Assembly (NCBI GenBank): GCA_002368355.1
Contig: AP018282.1
Coordinates: 62,001-126,000 of the forward strand
Direction: 5' to 3'
DNA from: Chondrocystis sp. NIES-4102
GTDB lineage: Bacteria; Cyanobacteriota; Cyanobacteriia; Cyanobacteriales; Xenococcaceae
Length of the DNA: 64,000 nt
Shown here: one piece after another, positions 44,334-53,338 of the stretch
Layout of the letters: every line of letters starts with the position of its first letter
Position numbering within the stretch: position 1 is the stretch's first letter
The notes under the pieces: generated by a model
Told to the model about the DNA's origin: nothing
Database searches by the model: none
What the model saw: the letters and a program-made list of their open reading frames with translations, nothing else
Program-made: the position numbers and the translations under genes

Positions 44334-45098
44334 ATGAAAAACTTTAAGTTATTTATCTTTTTGGTTTTGCTGAGTTCTTGCTTAATGAATGCTCAAATTT
44401 CTGTTCAAGCTTCAACTCTACCAAGGACTAAAGATGTTGTTGAAGATCTTTTACCTAAGTTTAACCGCGACACTGCTAAAGAGATCGCAGACCGTCTTGG
44501 TCTTGGAGATCTGTTTAGCAGCGTGCTTGATTTTTTTGATGCTATTGAGGGAATCAACGACAAAATCCTTGAAACCCGTTCTCCCGACTGGAACACTATT
44601 AAAAATACAATTAAAAATGTAGATACTAGATCCAAACAACTCAGTAGACAGTTAGAGGATAGAACTACCGATAGTTATTCAATTAATCAGGATGAGTCCG
44701 AACAGACTCAACGGGAATTTATTCAAAATTCGATTACTGAAAGCACAACTGGAGAAAATGCCCAAAAAACTATAGCAGCTTCTCTAGTAGAAATTGAAGA
44801 TGCCCTCAAAAAAAGTGGAGATTTGTCAAAAGATTCGGCACAAACAGATGTCTCACAGCAAATCTTGCAAAACATCTCCGAACAGTCAGGCATCAACACC
44901 CAATTGTTGGGTACGATCGCTGCTCAGAATATCCAGGCTCAGGAGGATCGAGCTAATCAGATTAATCTAGCACTCCAAGAAGCCCGACACAAGGCAATTG
45001 AGACAACCCGTCATCGTCGAGAAGCAGCTGTTGCCAACGATCTTGGGATTACTGCCTGGGGGGCAATTTCAACTCCTTTATTTCTGTATGAGGAATAA
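44334..45098 (+). CDS. VirB5-like secreted T4SS protein
   Basis: 254 residues with a signal peptide (FKLFIFLVLLSSCLMNAQIS) and long coiled-coil helices afterwards, as in VirB5/TrbJ minor pilins. It lies between virB4 and the VirB6-like gene, the classical VirB5 position; two bases separate it from the next ATG. The call rests on position and helical pattern rather than on a strong motif. Confidence 0.6.
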   Translation: MKNFKLFIFLVLLSSCLMNAQISVQASTLPRTKDVVEDLLPKFNRDTAKEIADRLGLGDLFSSVLDFFDAIEGINDKILETRSPDWNTIKNTIKNVDTRSKQLSRQLEDRTTDSYSINQDESEQTQREFIQNSITESTTGENAQKTIAASLVEIEDALKKSGDLSKDSAQTDVSQQILQNISEQSGINTQLLGTIAAQNIQAQEDRANQINLALQEARHKAIETTRHRREAAVANDLGITAWGAISTPLFLYEE

Positions 45099-45100
45099 TC

Positions 45101-46327
45101 ATGGAATTATTATCACTTTCTTTAACTCATATTCCTCTTTTAGCTGAGATTCCCGATTATGGTGTAGATGACGCTCTACAAATCTTACAAAACAACAGTT
45201 TTATCTCGAATAAATTAGGTGAAAGTTTTCAATCTCTATGGGATAGCGTCATCTTTGATACTAATTCTGCCTATTGGCGAGCGGTTGTGGCAGGAGCATT
45301 AGATTTTGCCCTTTTAGGTTTAATTCTTTACGCTTGGCAGGGCATGAAAAGTGAGAATGACAATCGCCAAAAAATTATCACTGAAGGTATTGCTATGACT
45401 ATGATTATGGTGATTTTACTAGGTGGTAACGGAGCTATGGCTAGTAGCATTCTAGGTATTACCAGATCTTTAGATGTAGGTCTAACTCGTACTCTTGCTA
45501 AAACTCAAGTTCTGGATCTAAGTATAGCTTCTGCCTTAAAAAATATCTCCTTAAGCAACACTGCCCAGGATAGGGTAAACAAACTTCTCGATGAGTGTAA
45601 TGGAATTCAAGGACAAGAGGGGATTGAATGTCTAGAAAAGCAGGTAGCTGAGATTGAGGAAATTGTTAGATGGGCAGAGGAAAACGATCCGATTGCCAAC
45701 AATCCAGCTGCTAAGTATGCCAAGGGAATACTCGAATATATTAAAGAACTAGCTAACAATACGGCTAATGGAGATGGGTTTAAAGTTGCAGCTGGGTTGA
45801 GTAACACCCTGTTCTTTGGCAACCCCATAATTATGGGTATTGTCAAACTGATTTTTGGTGGAGTGCAGATGGCTTTTAGTTTTGGTTTGGAAGTTGCAAG
45901 TATTTTGCACGCCTTACTTTTGCCTCTAGTCATCGGCATCATTTTTACCCCCATTGGAGCTAAATACGTGGAAACTTGGTTACAGGGTTACGTTCAACTG
46001 GTCTTAGTTAAGTTTCTCTATATAGCTTTAATCGGCTTGGTAGCTGAAGCAATTGTTATTTCTGAGGCTCAATTTTTTACAGGCATTCCTTTTTTAATTC
46101 TTAGTAGTGTTTTAGGACCAGTTATAGCTTTTTTGATGGCTAAAGGAGGTGGTGCGCATCTAGCTCAAGTTGTTGCTTCAAGTACCACTTCTACTCTGTC
46201 TAATATAGTTCAGACTGGTGCTGCTGTAGCCACAGGAGGAGCTTCGGGAGCAGGTTCGATGTTAGGCAAATCGATGTTCAAAGCTGGTAGTAAAGGTCTA
46301 GCTCGCAGAACTACTCGTCAGAGTTGA
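45101..46327 (+). CDS. VirB6/TrbL-like polytopic membrane protein
   Basis: 408 residues with several hydrophobic segments (about 63-85, 100-120, 240-275, 300-350) and a Gly/Ala/Ser-rich C-terminus, as in TrbL/VirB6 channel proteins of the inner membrane. A soluble loop at about 140-220 has a Cys pair (ECNGIQGQEGIECL). It follows the VirB5-like gene after two bases. Confidence 0.7.
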   Translation: MELLSLSLTHIPLLAEIPDYGVDDALQILQNNSFISNKLGESFQSLWDSVIFDTNSAYWRAVVAGALDFALLGLILYAWQGMKSENDNRQKIITEGIAMTMIMVILLGGNGAMASSILGITRSLDVGLTRTLAKTQVLDLSIASALKNISLSNTAQDRVNKLLDECNGIQGQEGIECLEKQVAEIEEIVRWAEENDPIANNPAAKYAKGILEYIKELANNTANGDGFKVAAGLSNTLFFGNPIIMGIVKLIFGGVQMAFSFGLEVASILHALLLPLVIGIIFTPIGAKYVETWLQGYVQLVLVKFLYIALIGLVAEAIVISEAQFFTGIPFLILSSVLGPVIAFLMAKGGGAHLAQVVASSTTSTLSNIVQTGAAVATGGASGAGSMLGKSMFKAGSKGLARRTTRQS

Positions 46328-46368
46328 TAATTTATCTTTTTTTATCTATTAAAAATGTCAATTAAATT

Positions 46369-47082
46369 ATGAATAATATTAAAACCAAACTTGCCCAAAG
46401 TAATAATCAAAGAACGGTTTTATTTCAGTTGATCATCTTGAGTTGTATTCTGATGAATATGATGGTTTCCTGTAGTAACAGTGCCAAGATAAATAAGATC
46501 AATCAAAAGCAAATTATCGGTGTCCAACTTGCCGATGGTGATGTGGTAACGGCAAAAACTGCCCAGATAAACGAGCGTTCTGATGAAGTTCTTCGTACTT
46601 TTATTCAAAAATGGCTTTATTTATCTTTTAACTGGACGACAGCGGATGTAACTGTTGAAGTAGAAGATCTAAAAGTAAAAGTTCCTGGCAATGTCTATGC
46701 AGCAACTTTTCCAATTACTACTAAAGACAATTATCGTGCTGAGTATACCAAAGAATTAGCAGCTCTAATTACCAAAGCTACTGGAGGTAGAAAGGTGCAA
46801 TCCGCCATTAGCATTGAATATATCTCAGAAAAGCCCACTAAGATTCGAGAGGGACTTTGGGAAGTAACGATGGTTTCTACCTGGACTGGAATGGACATAG
46901 AAAACGGTCAAGAAGTCTTTCGCATTCCCTTCAATAAAAAAGTTCAACTCAAAACGATTCCCATTGCTAGTAAACCAACATTTCAGAATGCCAAAGAATT
47001 GACTGGTATGCAGCAAATCATTAACGAGATCAACCAATACGGACTAATGTTAGTTTCCATTGATAACTATGACTTACAATAA
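46369..47082 (+). CDS. VirB8-like / lipoprotein T4SS component
   Basis: 237 residues. An N-terminal hydrophobic segment (LIILSCILMNMMVSC) ends in a lipobox-like VSC. The rest (VTVEVEDLKVKVPGNVY ... WEVTMVSTWTGMDI) is a beta-rich NTF2-like domain that fits VirB8. The family call is uncertain; the position between VirB6- and VirB10-like genes supports it. The 3' end overlaps the next gene by 14 bases. Confidence 0.55.
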   Translation: MNNIKTKLAQSNNQRTVLFQLIILSCILMNMMVSCSNSAKINKINQKQIIGVQLADGDVVTAKTAQINERSDEVLRTFIQKWLYLSFNWTTADVTVEVEDLKVKVPGNVYAATFPITTKDNYRAEYTKELAALITKATGGRKVQSAISIEYISEKPTKIREGLWEVTMVSTWTGMDIENGQEVFRIPFNKKVQLKTIPIASKPTFQNAKELTGMQQIINEINQYGLMLVSIDNYDLQ

Positions 47083-48544
47083 TAATCACAACGTAATTGA
47101 AGATTTGCCTCCCAGCGATCTTGATATTCAAGCCCGCCGTCGGGTAACTGGTTACCAGTCTCTTGATCCCAGTGTAATTGATACTGGTGTTATTCAACTT
47201 GAAAGCCCTACAGTAAAAGATGTTATTGCCGAAAGAGAGGACAATCCTTTCCTGAGATTAGCAGTAGTTAGTGGGGTCTTTGGAATTGTTGTTGTCTTTC
47301 TTTGGGGGATTTTTGCTTTCGTTTCGCCTAAAGCTCCCAAAATAGTTGAAACACCAGAAGAGGTTGAAACAGCCCCAGCAGAAATAGAACCTGACTATCA
47401 AGCTAAATTGGCATTTCGCGATCAGTTTCACTCCTTAGAGAAAAAACAAAATGAAGTTCTAGAAGTAGAAGTTAATTCTGAACTTCCTTCTTTACCCGTA
47501 CCTCAATCCACTCCGCCTCTTCCTATCTCTGATTCTGTAGCTCGTCCGATTCCTCAACCCGCTCCTCCTCGCCCGATTTCGATTCCTAACTTTACAGCTC
47601 GTGAGATTTCCCGTCCCACTCCTCCTCGTCCGATAGCTCGCTTGACTAGATCTACAGCAAGAAGCCAAACTGTTTTACCCCTTAAGGTAGACCCCCTAGA
47701 AAAATGGACTGCTTTAGCCGATTTTGGGACAAGAGTTTCATCGCGCCAGGTATCAGCTCAAAGTAAAACTATGGCTAAAAGACATAATACATCGACCGAT
47801 ATAGTAACAAGTACTAACGAGCAGATAACTCCGCCAGCTTTACTGCTCAACAAAGTCACATCTCAAGGAGAACTGGGGATTTTGAATCGTCAAACCCAAG
47901 CCAGTTTTCCTCAGCCAGCTCCAAAACTCACTTTAAATAGAGGTATCGCTAAAGCCAAAATTGAATTACCTCTAGTTTGGGATAGTTCTCTGACAACTCA
48001 AGAACAACAGTCTAGTCAGCTCACTGTAGTTTTAGCAGAACCTCTTTTAGATCTTACAGGGCAGACAGTTTTTGAATCTGGTTCGGTGGCGATTATACAA
48101 GTTCAATCAATCAACGATGCCAACGGTTTGGTCACTGCCTATGTTAGTCAAATTAATGACACTACCTTTAGTCCTGGAGAAATGATTTTACGCAATAGCA
48201 AAAAATCAGCCTTAGTAGCTAAAGCCAGCAAACGCAGTGATTTTGGCGATCAGTTATTAGCGGGTGGAATTGACACCCTAAGTAATTTTGGGACTCAGTT
48301 ATTAATACCAGAAACTACTAGTGTCATATCCAATGGTAGTGCTGTTGTTACCAATCAAAGTCGTAATAATATTGGTCGAGATTTAGTGGGGTCAGCTTTA
48401 GATGGTTTTGGTTCGACCCTAAATTCCGAATTACAACAGCGCAATACTCGCAACCAAATTGGTGATGGCGGAACAATTTATACTCTATCCCCAGGAGAAA
48501 CCGTCTACCTTACTAATCTTCGCCCAATTACTATTAATCCTTAA
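47069..48544 (+). CDS. virB10: VirB10/TrbI-like T4SS core protein
   Basis: 491 residues from ATG 47069 (a TTG at 47060 lies upstream). Short cytoplasmic N-terminus, one membrane helix (FLRLAVVSGVFGIVVVFLWG), a Pro-rich periplasmic stretch with PPRPI repeats (about 150-195), then a C-terminal beta-barrel domain (LTVVLAEPLLDLTGQTVFES ... LSPGETVYLTNLRP). VirB10 spans both membranes in the core complex. Confidence 0.82.
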   Translation: MTYNNNHNVIEDLPPSDLDIQARRRVTGYQSLDPSVIDTGVIQLESPTVKDVIAEREDNPFLRLAVVSGVFGIVVVFLWGIFAFVSPKAPKIVETPEEVETAPAEIEPDYQAKLAFRDQFHSLEKKQNEVLEVEVNSELPSLPVPQSTPPLPISDSVARPIPQPAPPRPISIPNFTAREISRPTPPRPIARLTRSTARSQTVLPLKVDPLEKWTALADFGTRVSSRQVSAQSKTMAKRHNTSTDIVTSTNEQITPPALLLNKVTSQGELGILNRQTQASFPQPAPKLTLNRGIAKAKIELPLVWDSSLTTQEQQSSQLTVVLAEPLLDLTGQTVFESGSVAIIQVQSINDANGLVTAYVSQINDTTFSPGEMILRNSKKSALVAKASKRSDFGDQLLAGGIDTLSNFGTQLLIPETTSVISNGSAVVTNQSRNNIGRDLVGSALDGFGSTLNSELQQRNTRNQIGDGGTIYTLSPGETVYLTNLRPITINP

Positions 48545-48551
48545 ATTAGCG

Positions 48552-49277
48552 ATGAATAAACATTTTTTAAAACAATTAGTCTTTTCTAGTGTAATTGCTG
48601 TTTCATTATCTACCGCTTTTACTCCAGTCCAGGCAACCAAAGTGCCTGTCAAATATGAATTGGTTTCTACTAAAGATGCTGTTAAAGGGGCAATTCCAAT
48701 TACTCTTTACTTTGGCAAAGTTATTAGCATTGATTTTACTGAAGTTAGGGAAACCATTACTTTTATTGCTTCAAGTGATAAAAGTCAATTTGTTTATAAC
48801 ACCGACCTACCCGTTGAATCGGGAGAAGCCCAAACTGCTTATCTCCTGCCAAGCAAAAAAGTGGATTTTCAGGGTACTTATCAGACATCTCACCCTAATT
48901 TAATTGTTAAAACTATAAATAGTTCGGGCGAATCAAAACAGTACAATTTAATTGTCAGTTTTAGTTCTGATATTATGGCTAGTGCAGGAATTAAATTTGT
49001 CCCTTCTAATCAGCAATCTCCTGTAGACTCTCAAAAAATAATGGTTTCTGCCAGACAGCAAATTAATGCAGATGCAGTCGAACATGGCTTAAGAATTGCG
49101 ATCGCCAAACGGTTTATCAATAGTAACGACCCAGTAGTGAATAACGTCCGTAACTTTGTTTTTTTGCTCCGTAACGGTCATAGTGTTAATGATGCAATTT
49201 TAGCCACTCAAATCAATCCTAGTGTAATTGAATCTTTAGGGGAGATATATCTTGAGGCTGAATTACCTTTTCAATAG
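48552..49277 (+). CDS. VirB9/TrbG-like T4SS core protein
   Basis: 241 residues from ATG 48552, which gives a clean signal peptide (LKQLVFSSVIAVSLSTAFTP). The frame is open further upstream, inside virB10, but that is not needed. Beta-rich N-terminal domain (ITLYFGKVISIDFTEVRETI). Position after VirB10 and secretion signal fit VirB9/TrbG; the order B10-B9 is inverted relative to Agrobacterium. Last gene of the run. Confidence 0.6.
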   Translation: MNKHFLKQLVFSSVIAVSLSTAFTPVQATKVPVKYELVSTKDAVKGAIPITLYFGKVISIDFTEVRETITFIASSDKSQFVYNTDLPVESGEAQTAYLLPSKKVDFQGTYQTSHPNLIVKTINSSGESKQYNLIVSFSSDIMASAGIKFVPSNQQSPVDSQKIMVSARQQINADAVEHGLRIAIAKRFINSNDPVVNNVRNFVFLLRNGHSVNDAILATQINPSVIESLGEIYLEAELPFQ

Positions 49278-49600
49278 CTTTTAGCTTTTGTAGTATAATG
49301 CTAAATAATATTAATTACTTGTTTAAATGCAGGACTTTTCTAAGCTGAAAGTATGACAAAAAGCTCATAATTTTACAGTTAATTTATACAAATTGACTAC
49401 TAATTTTCCAGCCAAAGAAAGATATGGTCTAACTAATCAAATAAGAAGAGCTTCGTTCTAAATAGGCTTTAGCTTTGATTGAGATGTGTCCATCAATCAG
49501 CTATGTATCTCTAACTGGGTGGGATGTGGTGCAGAAGTCTTTGTAAATGAAGTTAGAAGCTAAGTAATTGTAGATTAATTTAAAACTGCGCTATTTAAGA
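49278..49600. other. Intergenic region, no gene seen
   Basis: 323 bp, AT-rich, between the T4SS operon and the convergent stress island. All frames are closed in short intervals. No hairpin or operator motif was convincing. Confidence 0.5.
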
Positions 49601-49882
49601 CTAAATATTGTTAATACGTTTTGTTTTCCACCACATAGAAATACCTGTTACAGTCAAAAACAATAGTCCAATTCCATTAAGAAAAGGATAACTTTTTTGA
49701 AAATCAATATAACCAAAATCTCCTTTGTGCCATTTAATCGCCCAACTCACTTGATCGTCAAAACCGCCTAACTCTCCAATTTGATAAATAATTCCCGTAA
49801 TTGTAGTTAGTAAGATGGGTAGAAGCATAATTGGAGCAAACCAACGATGCCATTGACGTATTTTTGCAGCTTTAATGTTCAT
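49601..49882 (-). CDS. PepSY-associated small membrane protein
   Basis: 93 residues from ATG 49882 with two membrane helices (WFAPIMLLPILLTTITGIIY and FLNGIGLLFLTVTGISMWW). The RQWHRWFAP start is typical of PepSY-TM helix pairs found in iron-reductase and heme-linked proteins. It is short, so it may act with a partner or be a single PepSY-TM unit. Confidence 0.75.
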   Translation of the reverse strand: MNIKAAKIRQWHRWFAPIMLLPILLTTITGIIYQIGELGGFDDQVSWAIKWHKGDFGYIDFQKSYPFLNGIGLLFLTVTGISMWWKTKRINNI

Positions 49883-49930
49883 AATCAAATCAGTTCATAG
49901 TAAGAGAATTGAGTTTAATAATAGAGTGGA

Positions 49931-50122
49931 TTAACTTCCTTCACCGCCTTCACCGCCTTCACCGTCTTCCTCTTGAGTAGGAGCAGTTTGTTCAGTCTCC
50001 GTACCATCTTCACCGCCTTCTCCACCAGTACCTCCAATCTCACAGCCTGCAAGAGAGGACATCATACCTAGAGAAAGAAATAAGGCGATCGCTTTAGAAG
50101 TTGTTTTTTGAGAATTATTCAT
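49931..50122 (-). CDS. Small acidic lipoprotein
   Basis: 63 residues: signal peptide with lipobox (LGMMSSLAGC) followed by a Gly/Glu/Asp-rich tail (EGGEGGEGS). It is exported and lipid-anchored by prediction. The acidic tail could bind metal cations, matching the metal/redox neighbours; that is inference. Upstream 50123-50256 holds the rubredoxin-like remnant of the next gene. Confidence 0.65.
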   Translation of the reverse strand: MNNSQKTTSKAIALFLSLGMMSSLAGCEIGGTGGEGGEDGTETEQTAPTQEEDGEGGEGGEGS

Positions 50123-50256
50123 AATAATTTTTGGATATTAATTGGACTTTTGTTGAACTATGTAAGTTATTTTGAGGAGCAAGCTTCCAGTTCTGGATGG
50201 TCGTCAAATATTTCGCCAGTGAGTTTACAAACATAAAATTTACAATAGTTTAGCTT

Positions 50257-50844
50257 TTAATCATCCAAGTTTCCCTTAACTTGAGCCAAAAGTTGAGAAT
50301 GTAGATTCTCCTCAACTAGGGCCGTTTCAAATATTTTAAAAGCTGCTAAGTTATTGTCTAATCGAGCTTGTTTGATAAATTTAGAATACATTTGGCGTTC
50401 GCCAGATTCTCTCTGAACTGAACTACTCAAATCGTCTTGAATTAATTTAGATAAATTCTTATTAGTAGAATCAACTTTCTGCTCAACAGTAGAAGTTGCT
50501 TGACGAACAATCATAGTTTTTGTAGGTGTTGCCTCCATTACTTCAATCAACTGAGCATGATTATCTCGGTGATTTTTTTCGGCATGGGCTAAAGTTTTAA
50601 AGAGAAGAGCCAGCTCCTGATGACCTTCATCACGAGCTTTTTCAGCAAAGTTTAAATACATAACATTAGAATTAGATTCGGAATTGTAGGCTTTTTGAAG
50701 ATTATCTAAAGTAGAAGAGGTTTTATCCTTTAAAGAGTCTTCTACTTGAATACTTAAATATATTAAAGACAAGACTGCTAAACAGGAGATAACTGTCAAT
50801 TTTTCAACTTTTTCGATTAAATCAAAGCTTGAATGCCGACTCAT
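50257..50844 (-). CDS. Rubrerythrin-like ferritin-fold protein, C-terminus cut by a stop codon
   Basis: 195 residues from ATG 50844 (GAGGAAG nine bases upstream). One membrane helix (VISCLAVLSLIYLSIQV), then a ferritin-like four-helix domain with ExxH motifs (YNSESNSNVMYLNFAEKA; HAEKNHRDNHAQL). After the TAA the same frame continues (50167-50256) with KFYVCKLTGEIFDDHPE, the counterpart of the rubredoxin-like tail in the paralogue at 51580. So a nonsense codon removed the tail. Rubrerythrins reduce peroxide; operator A lies about 95 bp upstream. Confidence 0.8.
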   Translation of the reverse strand: MSRHSSFDLIEKVEKLTVISCLAVLSLIYLSIQVEDSLKDKTSSTLDNLQKAYNSESNSNVMYLNFAEKARDEGHQELALLFKTLAHAEKNHRDNHAQLIEVMEATPTKTMIVRQATSTVEQKVDSTNKNLSKLIQDDLSSSVQRESGERQMYSKFIKQARLDNNLAAFKIFETALVEENLHSQLLAQVKGNLDD

Positions 50845-50938
50845 AATTAGTAACTTCCTCAAATTTAATTTTGACAACTACAAGCTATAACGAGTTAGAT
50901 TAGTTCTGCGATTTAGCTTTGATGTAAATTTACAAAAG

Positions 50939-50963
50939 AAATGAGGTAGAAATGAGGGTAGAG
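50939..50963 (-). promoter_or_regulatory. Operator A, direct repeat upstream of rubrerythrin 1
   Basis: Minus strand: CTCTACCCTCATTT then CTACCTCATTT, two half sites with 11-12 bp spacing, followed four bases later by a TGTAAATTT -10-like box (50926-50934). The same layout recurs at four more genes of the island and fits an OmpR-type regulator such as the one at 58435-59112. Confidence 0.7.
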
Positions 50964-50999
50964 CGAAAAAAACTTTTACTGTTAAGTAGATTATTAAAT

Positions 51000-51440
51000 T
51001 TAGGTGGTTTTTACCAAAATCGAGTCTCCTTCTACCTTGACTTCATAACTAGCCAGGGGTTCTGTTGCAGGCCCCTCTAATACTTTGCCATCACTACTAA
51101 ATTCCGAATCATGACAAGGACAAAGAAATTTCTCTTGGTCTGATTCCCAAGTCACAGCACAGCCTGCATGGGGACAGGTAGGATTGACGGCAATTAATTT
51201 TTCAGCGTTGGTAGGGTCTTTAATGACTAAAGCTTTTCCATTAGCTAATTTTTCGTTGAGAATTTGTCCTGTTTGCTCCAATTCGCTCACATTACCAACT
51301 TCTTCAAAACCACCTCCAGAAGCAGCAGTTTCAGTAGTAGCCTTGTTTTTAGTTTGAGCATCACAAGCAGTCAAAGCTGCTGGTAACATACTCATTCCTA
51401 CTCCGATACCTACAAAACTATTAAATTCTCGACGCTTCAT
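51000..51440 (-). CDS. Rieske [2Fe-2S] protein, exported lipoprotein-like
   Basis: 146 residues. N-terminus MKRREFNSFVGIG resembles a twin-arginine signal, followed by a lipobox-like LTAC. Rieske ligands are CPHAGCAVTW and CPCHDSEF with a GxxxxGPA turn (GKVLEGPATEPL). It should pass electrons on the outer side of the membrane. No operator of the A-E type was found upstream. Confidence 0.9.
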   Translation of the reverse strand: MKRREFNSFVGIGVGMSMLPAALTACDAQTKNKATTETAASGGGFEEVGNVSELEQTGQILNEKLANGKALVIKDPTNAEKLIAVNPTCPHAGCAVTWESDQEKFLCPCHDSEFSSDGKVLEGPATEPLASYEVKVEGDSILVKTT

Positions 51441-51579
51441 TTGATAAAACCTGTTGCTAAGATGAATAAAATTTTCGGACAGCGATTGACTAAATTGATT
51501 GGGGAACAGTGCTATTAAATCGAGCTAGAATAATTCCCCAATAACGCTTTGGTTTGAGTGACAAAATATTTAAAAGTCC

Positions 51580-52308
51580 TTAAATTACCTGTTCTAGACT
51601 TTCTCCATTGGGATTTTGGGGACAGGCTTTAGCGTTGGGTTGGCGATCAAATGTTTCTCCAGATACCGTGCAAACATAAAAACTGCGAGAAGCTTCTTTC
51701 CAATTATCCATATTGGCTTTGACTTCGGTATAAAGTTTAGCGTGTTGAGTTTCTGCTGCTAGAGCATATTCAAATGTTTGCACTGCTGGTAAATCATTAT
51801 CCGCTTTGGCTTGTTTGATAAATTCGGGATACATTGAATCACGTTCGTAGGATTCTCCCTTAATTGCGCTACTTAAATTTCCTCCGATCGATTTCTCTAA
51901 ATTATCGGCAGTAGAGTTTACTTGGGGAGTGGTGATGTTGTTTTCAGGTGTTGCTCCCATTGCTTTAATGACCTGAGCATGATTATCTCGGTGAATTTCC
52001 TCCGCACGAGCTACAGTTGCAAAAAGATTAGCAATATCAAGATAACCTTCATCACGAGCTTTATCGGCAAAGGCTAAATACATCACGTGAGCATTAGATT
52101 CTCCGTTATATGCTTTTTGGAGATTTTCTAAGGTTTGAGAATTTTGTTTGGCTGAAACTAAAGAGGTTTGGGAAGGTTTTGCAGGTTCTACTTTAGCTTC
52201 TGGAAGTTGAGCTTGGCTGCATCCTACTAGAGCGATCGCTGTTAAACTGGCTAAGATTGACCATTTTCCAGCTTGTTTAACAGTTAAACCATTTGAATAA
52301 CGAGTCAT
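51580..52308 (-). CDS. Rubrerythrin-like lipoprotein with degenerate rubredoxin tail
   Basis: 242 residues from ATG 52308 (AAGGAAC upstream). Signal peptide with lipobox (ALVGC), ferritin-like domain (YNGESNAHVMYLAFADKA; RAEEIHRDNHAQ) and a C-terminal FYVCTVSGETFDRQPNAKA then CPQN, a rubredoxin-like tail with only part of the usual four Cys. It is the intact paralogue of the gene at 50257. Peroxide or iron handling in the periplasm is likely. Operator B lies upstream. Confidence 0.85.
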   Translation of the reverse strand: MTRYSNGLTVKQAGKWSILASLTAIALVGCSQAQLPEAKVEPAKPSQTSLVSAKQNSQTLENLQKAYNGESNAHVMYLAFADKARDEGYLDIANLFATVARAEEIHRDNHAQVIKAMGATPENNITTPQVNSTADNLEKSIGGNLSSAIKGESYERDSMYPEFIKQAKADNDLPAVQTFEYALAAETQHAKLYTEVKANMDNWKEASRSFYVCTVSGETFDRQPNAKACPQNPNGESLEQVI

Positions 52309-52403
52309 GTCATTAAGTTCCTTAAATGTAATTATGGCAATCACAAGCTATTAGCAAGTTAAATTGGTTCTGCTTTTTAGCTATATTGATAGATTACTGA
52401 TCG

Positions 52404-52427
52404 AATGAGGTAAAAATTAGGGTAGAG
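52404..52427 (-). promoter_or_regulatory. Operator B, upstream of rubrerythrin 2
   Basis: Minus strand CTCTACCCTAATTT then TTACCTCATT; -10-like AGTAATCTA at 52390-52398. Confidence 0.7.
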
Positions 52428-52545
52428 TAAAAAAATATTTTTCGCTTACTTAATTCTTGATAAATTGAAGTAGCTTGGGGTTAGTTCCTAATATTTTAAA
52501 TTTGAGAAAAAGAGAAAAGGACTTCAATTATTGGCTGGCAAAATC

Positions 52546-53151
52546 TTAGAATTTGAATAAAGGAACTTGCAGATCTTCGATCAAACCAGTTTGAAGATTA
52601 ATTACCCAACCATGAATTTGAGGTGCATTGTCTTCTCGCAGACACTTACGCAAAATTGATGTTTGGTAGAGGTTTTTTACTTGGACAATGACATTCAATT
52701 CTGCCAAGCGGTTAATCTTTTCCTCTCTGGTAGATAGAGAGTCTATTTCTACTTTTTTTTGCAGATATACTTCTCGAATAGGATTAACCCAATTATCCAC
52801 CAATCCAGTTGCATGTCCTTCTAAAGCAGCTTCAATACCTCCACAATCATAATGTCCGCAGACAATAATGTGCCGTACTTCTAAATGAACGATCGCATAA
52901 TCTAAAATAGATAGAAAGTTAATATCAGTCAGAGATACTTGATTAGCTATATTGCGGTGAACAAAAATTTCTCCAGGTTCGGTTTGGGTAAATCTGGTTA
53001 AAGGCATACGGCTATCAGAACAACCAATATATAAATAAGGTGGCTTTTGTCCTGCACTTAATTCATTGAAATACTCAGGTTCAAAGGCAAGTTTTTTAGC
53101 AGCCCAAGATTGGTTGTTTTTGAGCAATTCTTCTATACTGTAATGAATCAT
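52546..53151 (-). CDS. Beta-type carbonic anhydrase
   Basis: 201 residues. Zinc ligands and catalytic pair: CSDSRMP (Cys and Asp-Arg dyad) and GHYDCGG (His and Cys). It interconverts CO2 and bicarbonate. The N-terminus has no obvious signal peptide. Operator C lies 92 bp upstream, placing it in the same regulon as the rubrerythrins. Confidence 0.93.
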   Translation of the reverse strand: MIHYSIEELLKNNQSWAAKKLAFEPEYFNELSAGQKPPYLYIGCSDSRMPLTRFTQTEPGEIFVHRNIANQVSLTDINFLSILDYAIVHLEVRHIIVCGHYDCGGIEAALEGHATGLVDNWVNPIREVYLQKKVEIDSLSTREEKINRLAELNVIVQVKNLYQTSILRKCLREDNAPQIHGWVINLQTGLIEDLQVPLFKF

Positions 53152-53242
53152 CTATTTACTAAATCTCCTCAGATTCAATTTTGTAACTACAAGTTATTAG
53201 CCAAATCCTTTTTTTTAAACTACAAAACTTAGATTACAAAAC

Positions 53243-53267
53243 TATTGGGAAAGAAATTGAGGTAGAG
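53243..53267 (-). promoter_or_regulatory. Operator C, upstream of carbonic anhydrase
   Basis: Minus strand CTCTACCTCAATTT then CTTTCCCAATAG; the second half site is the weakest of the five. A perfect TGTAATCTA box lies at 53230-53238. Confidence 0.65.
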
Positions 53268-53338
53268 TAAAAACTATTTCACTGTGACCGAATATCAACT
53301 TGTATATTTTTTCGCTCCTTTAGCTTTCAATTTGGAGT

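Noticed and set aside
49278-49600. Transposase tail between the T4SS and the stress island
   Set aside because: A short stretch near 49515-49560 looked like a protein end, but no frame or motif supports it.
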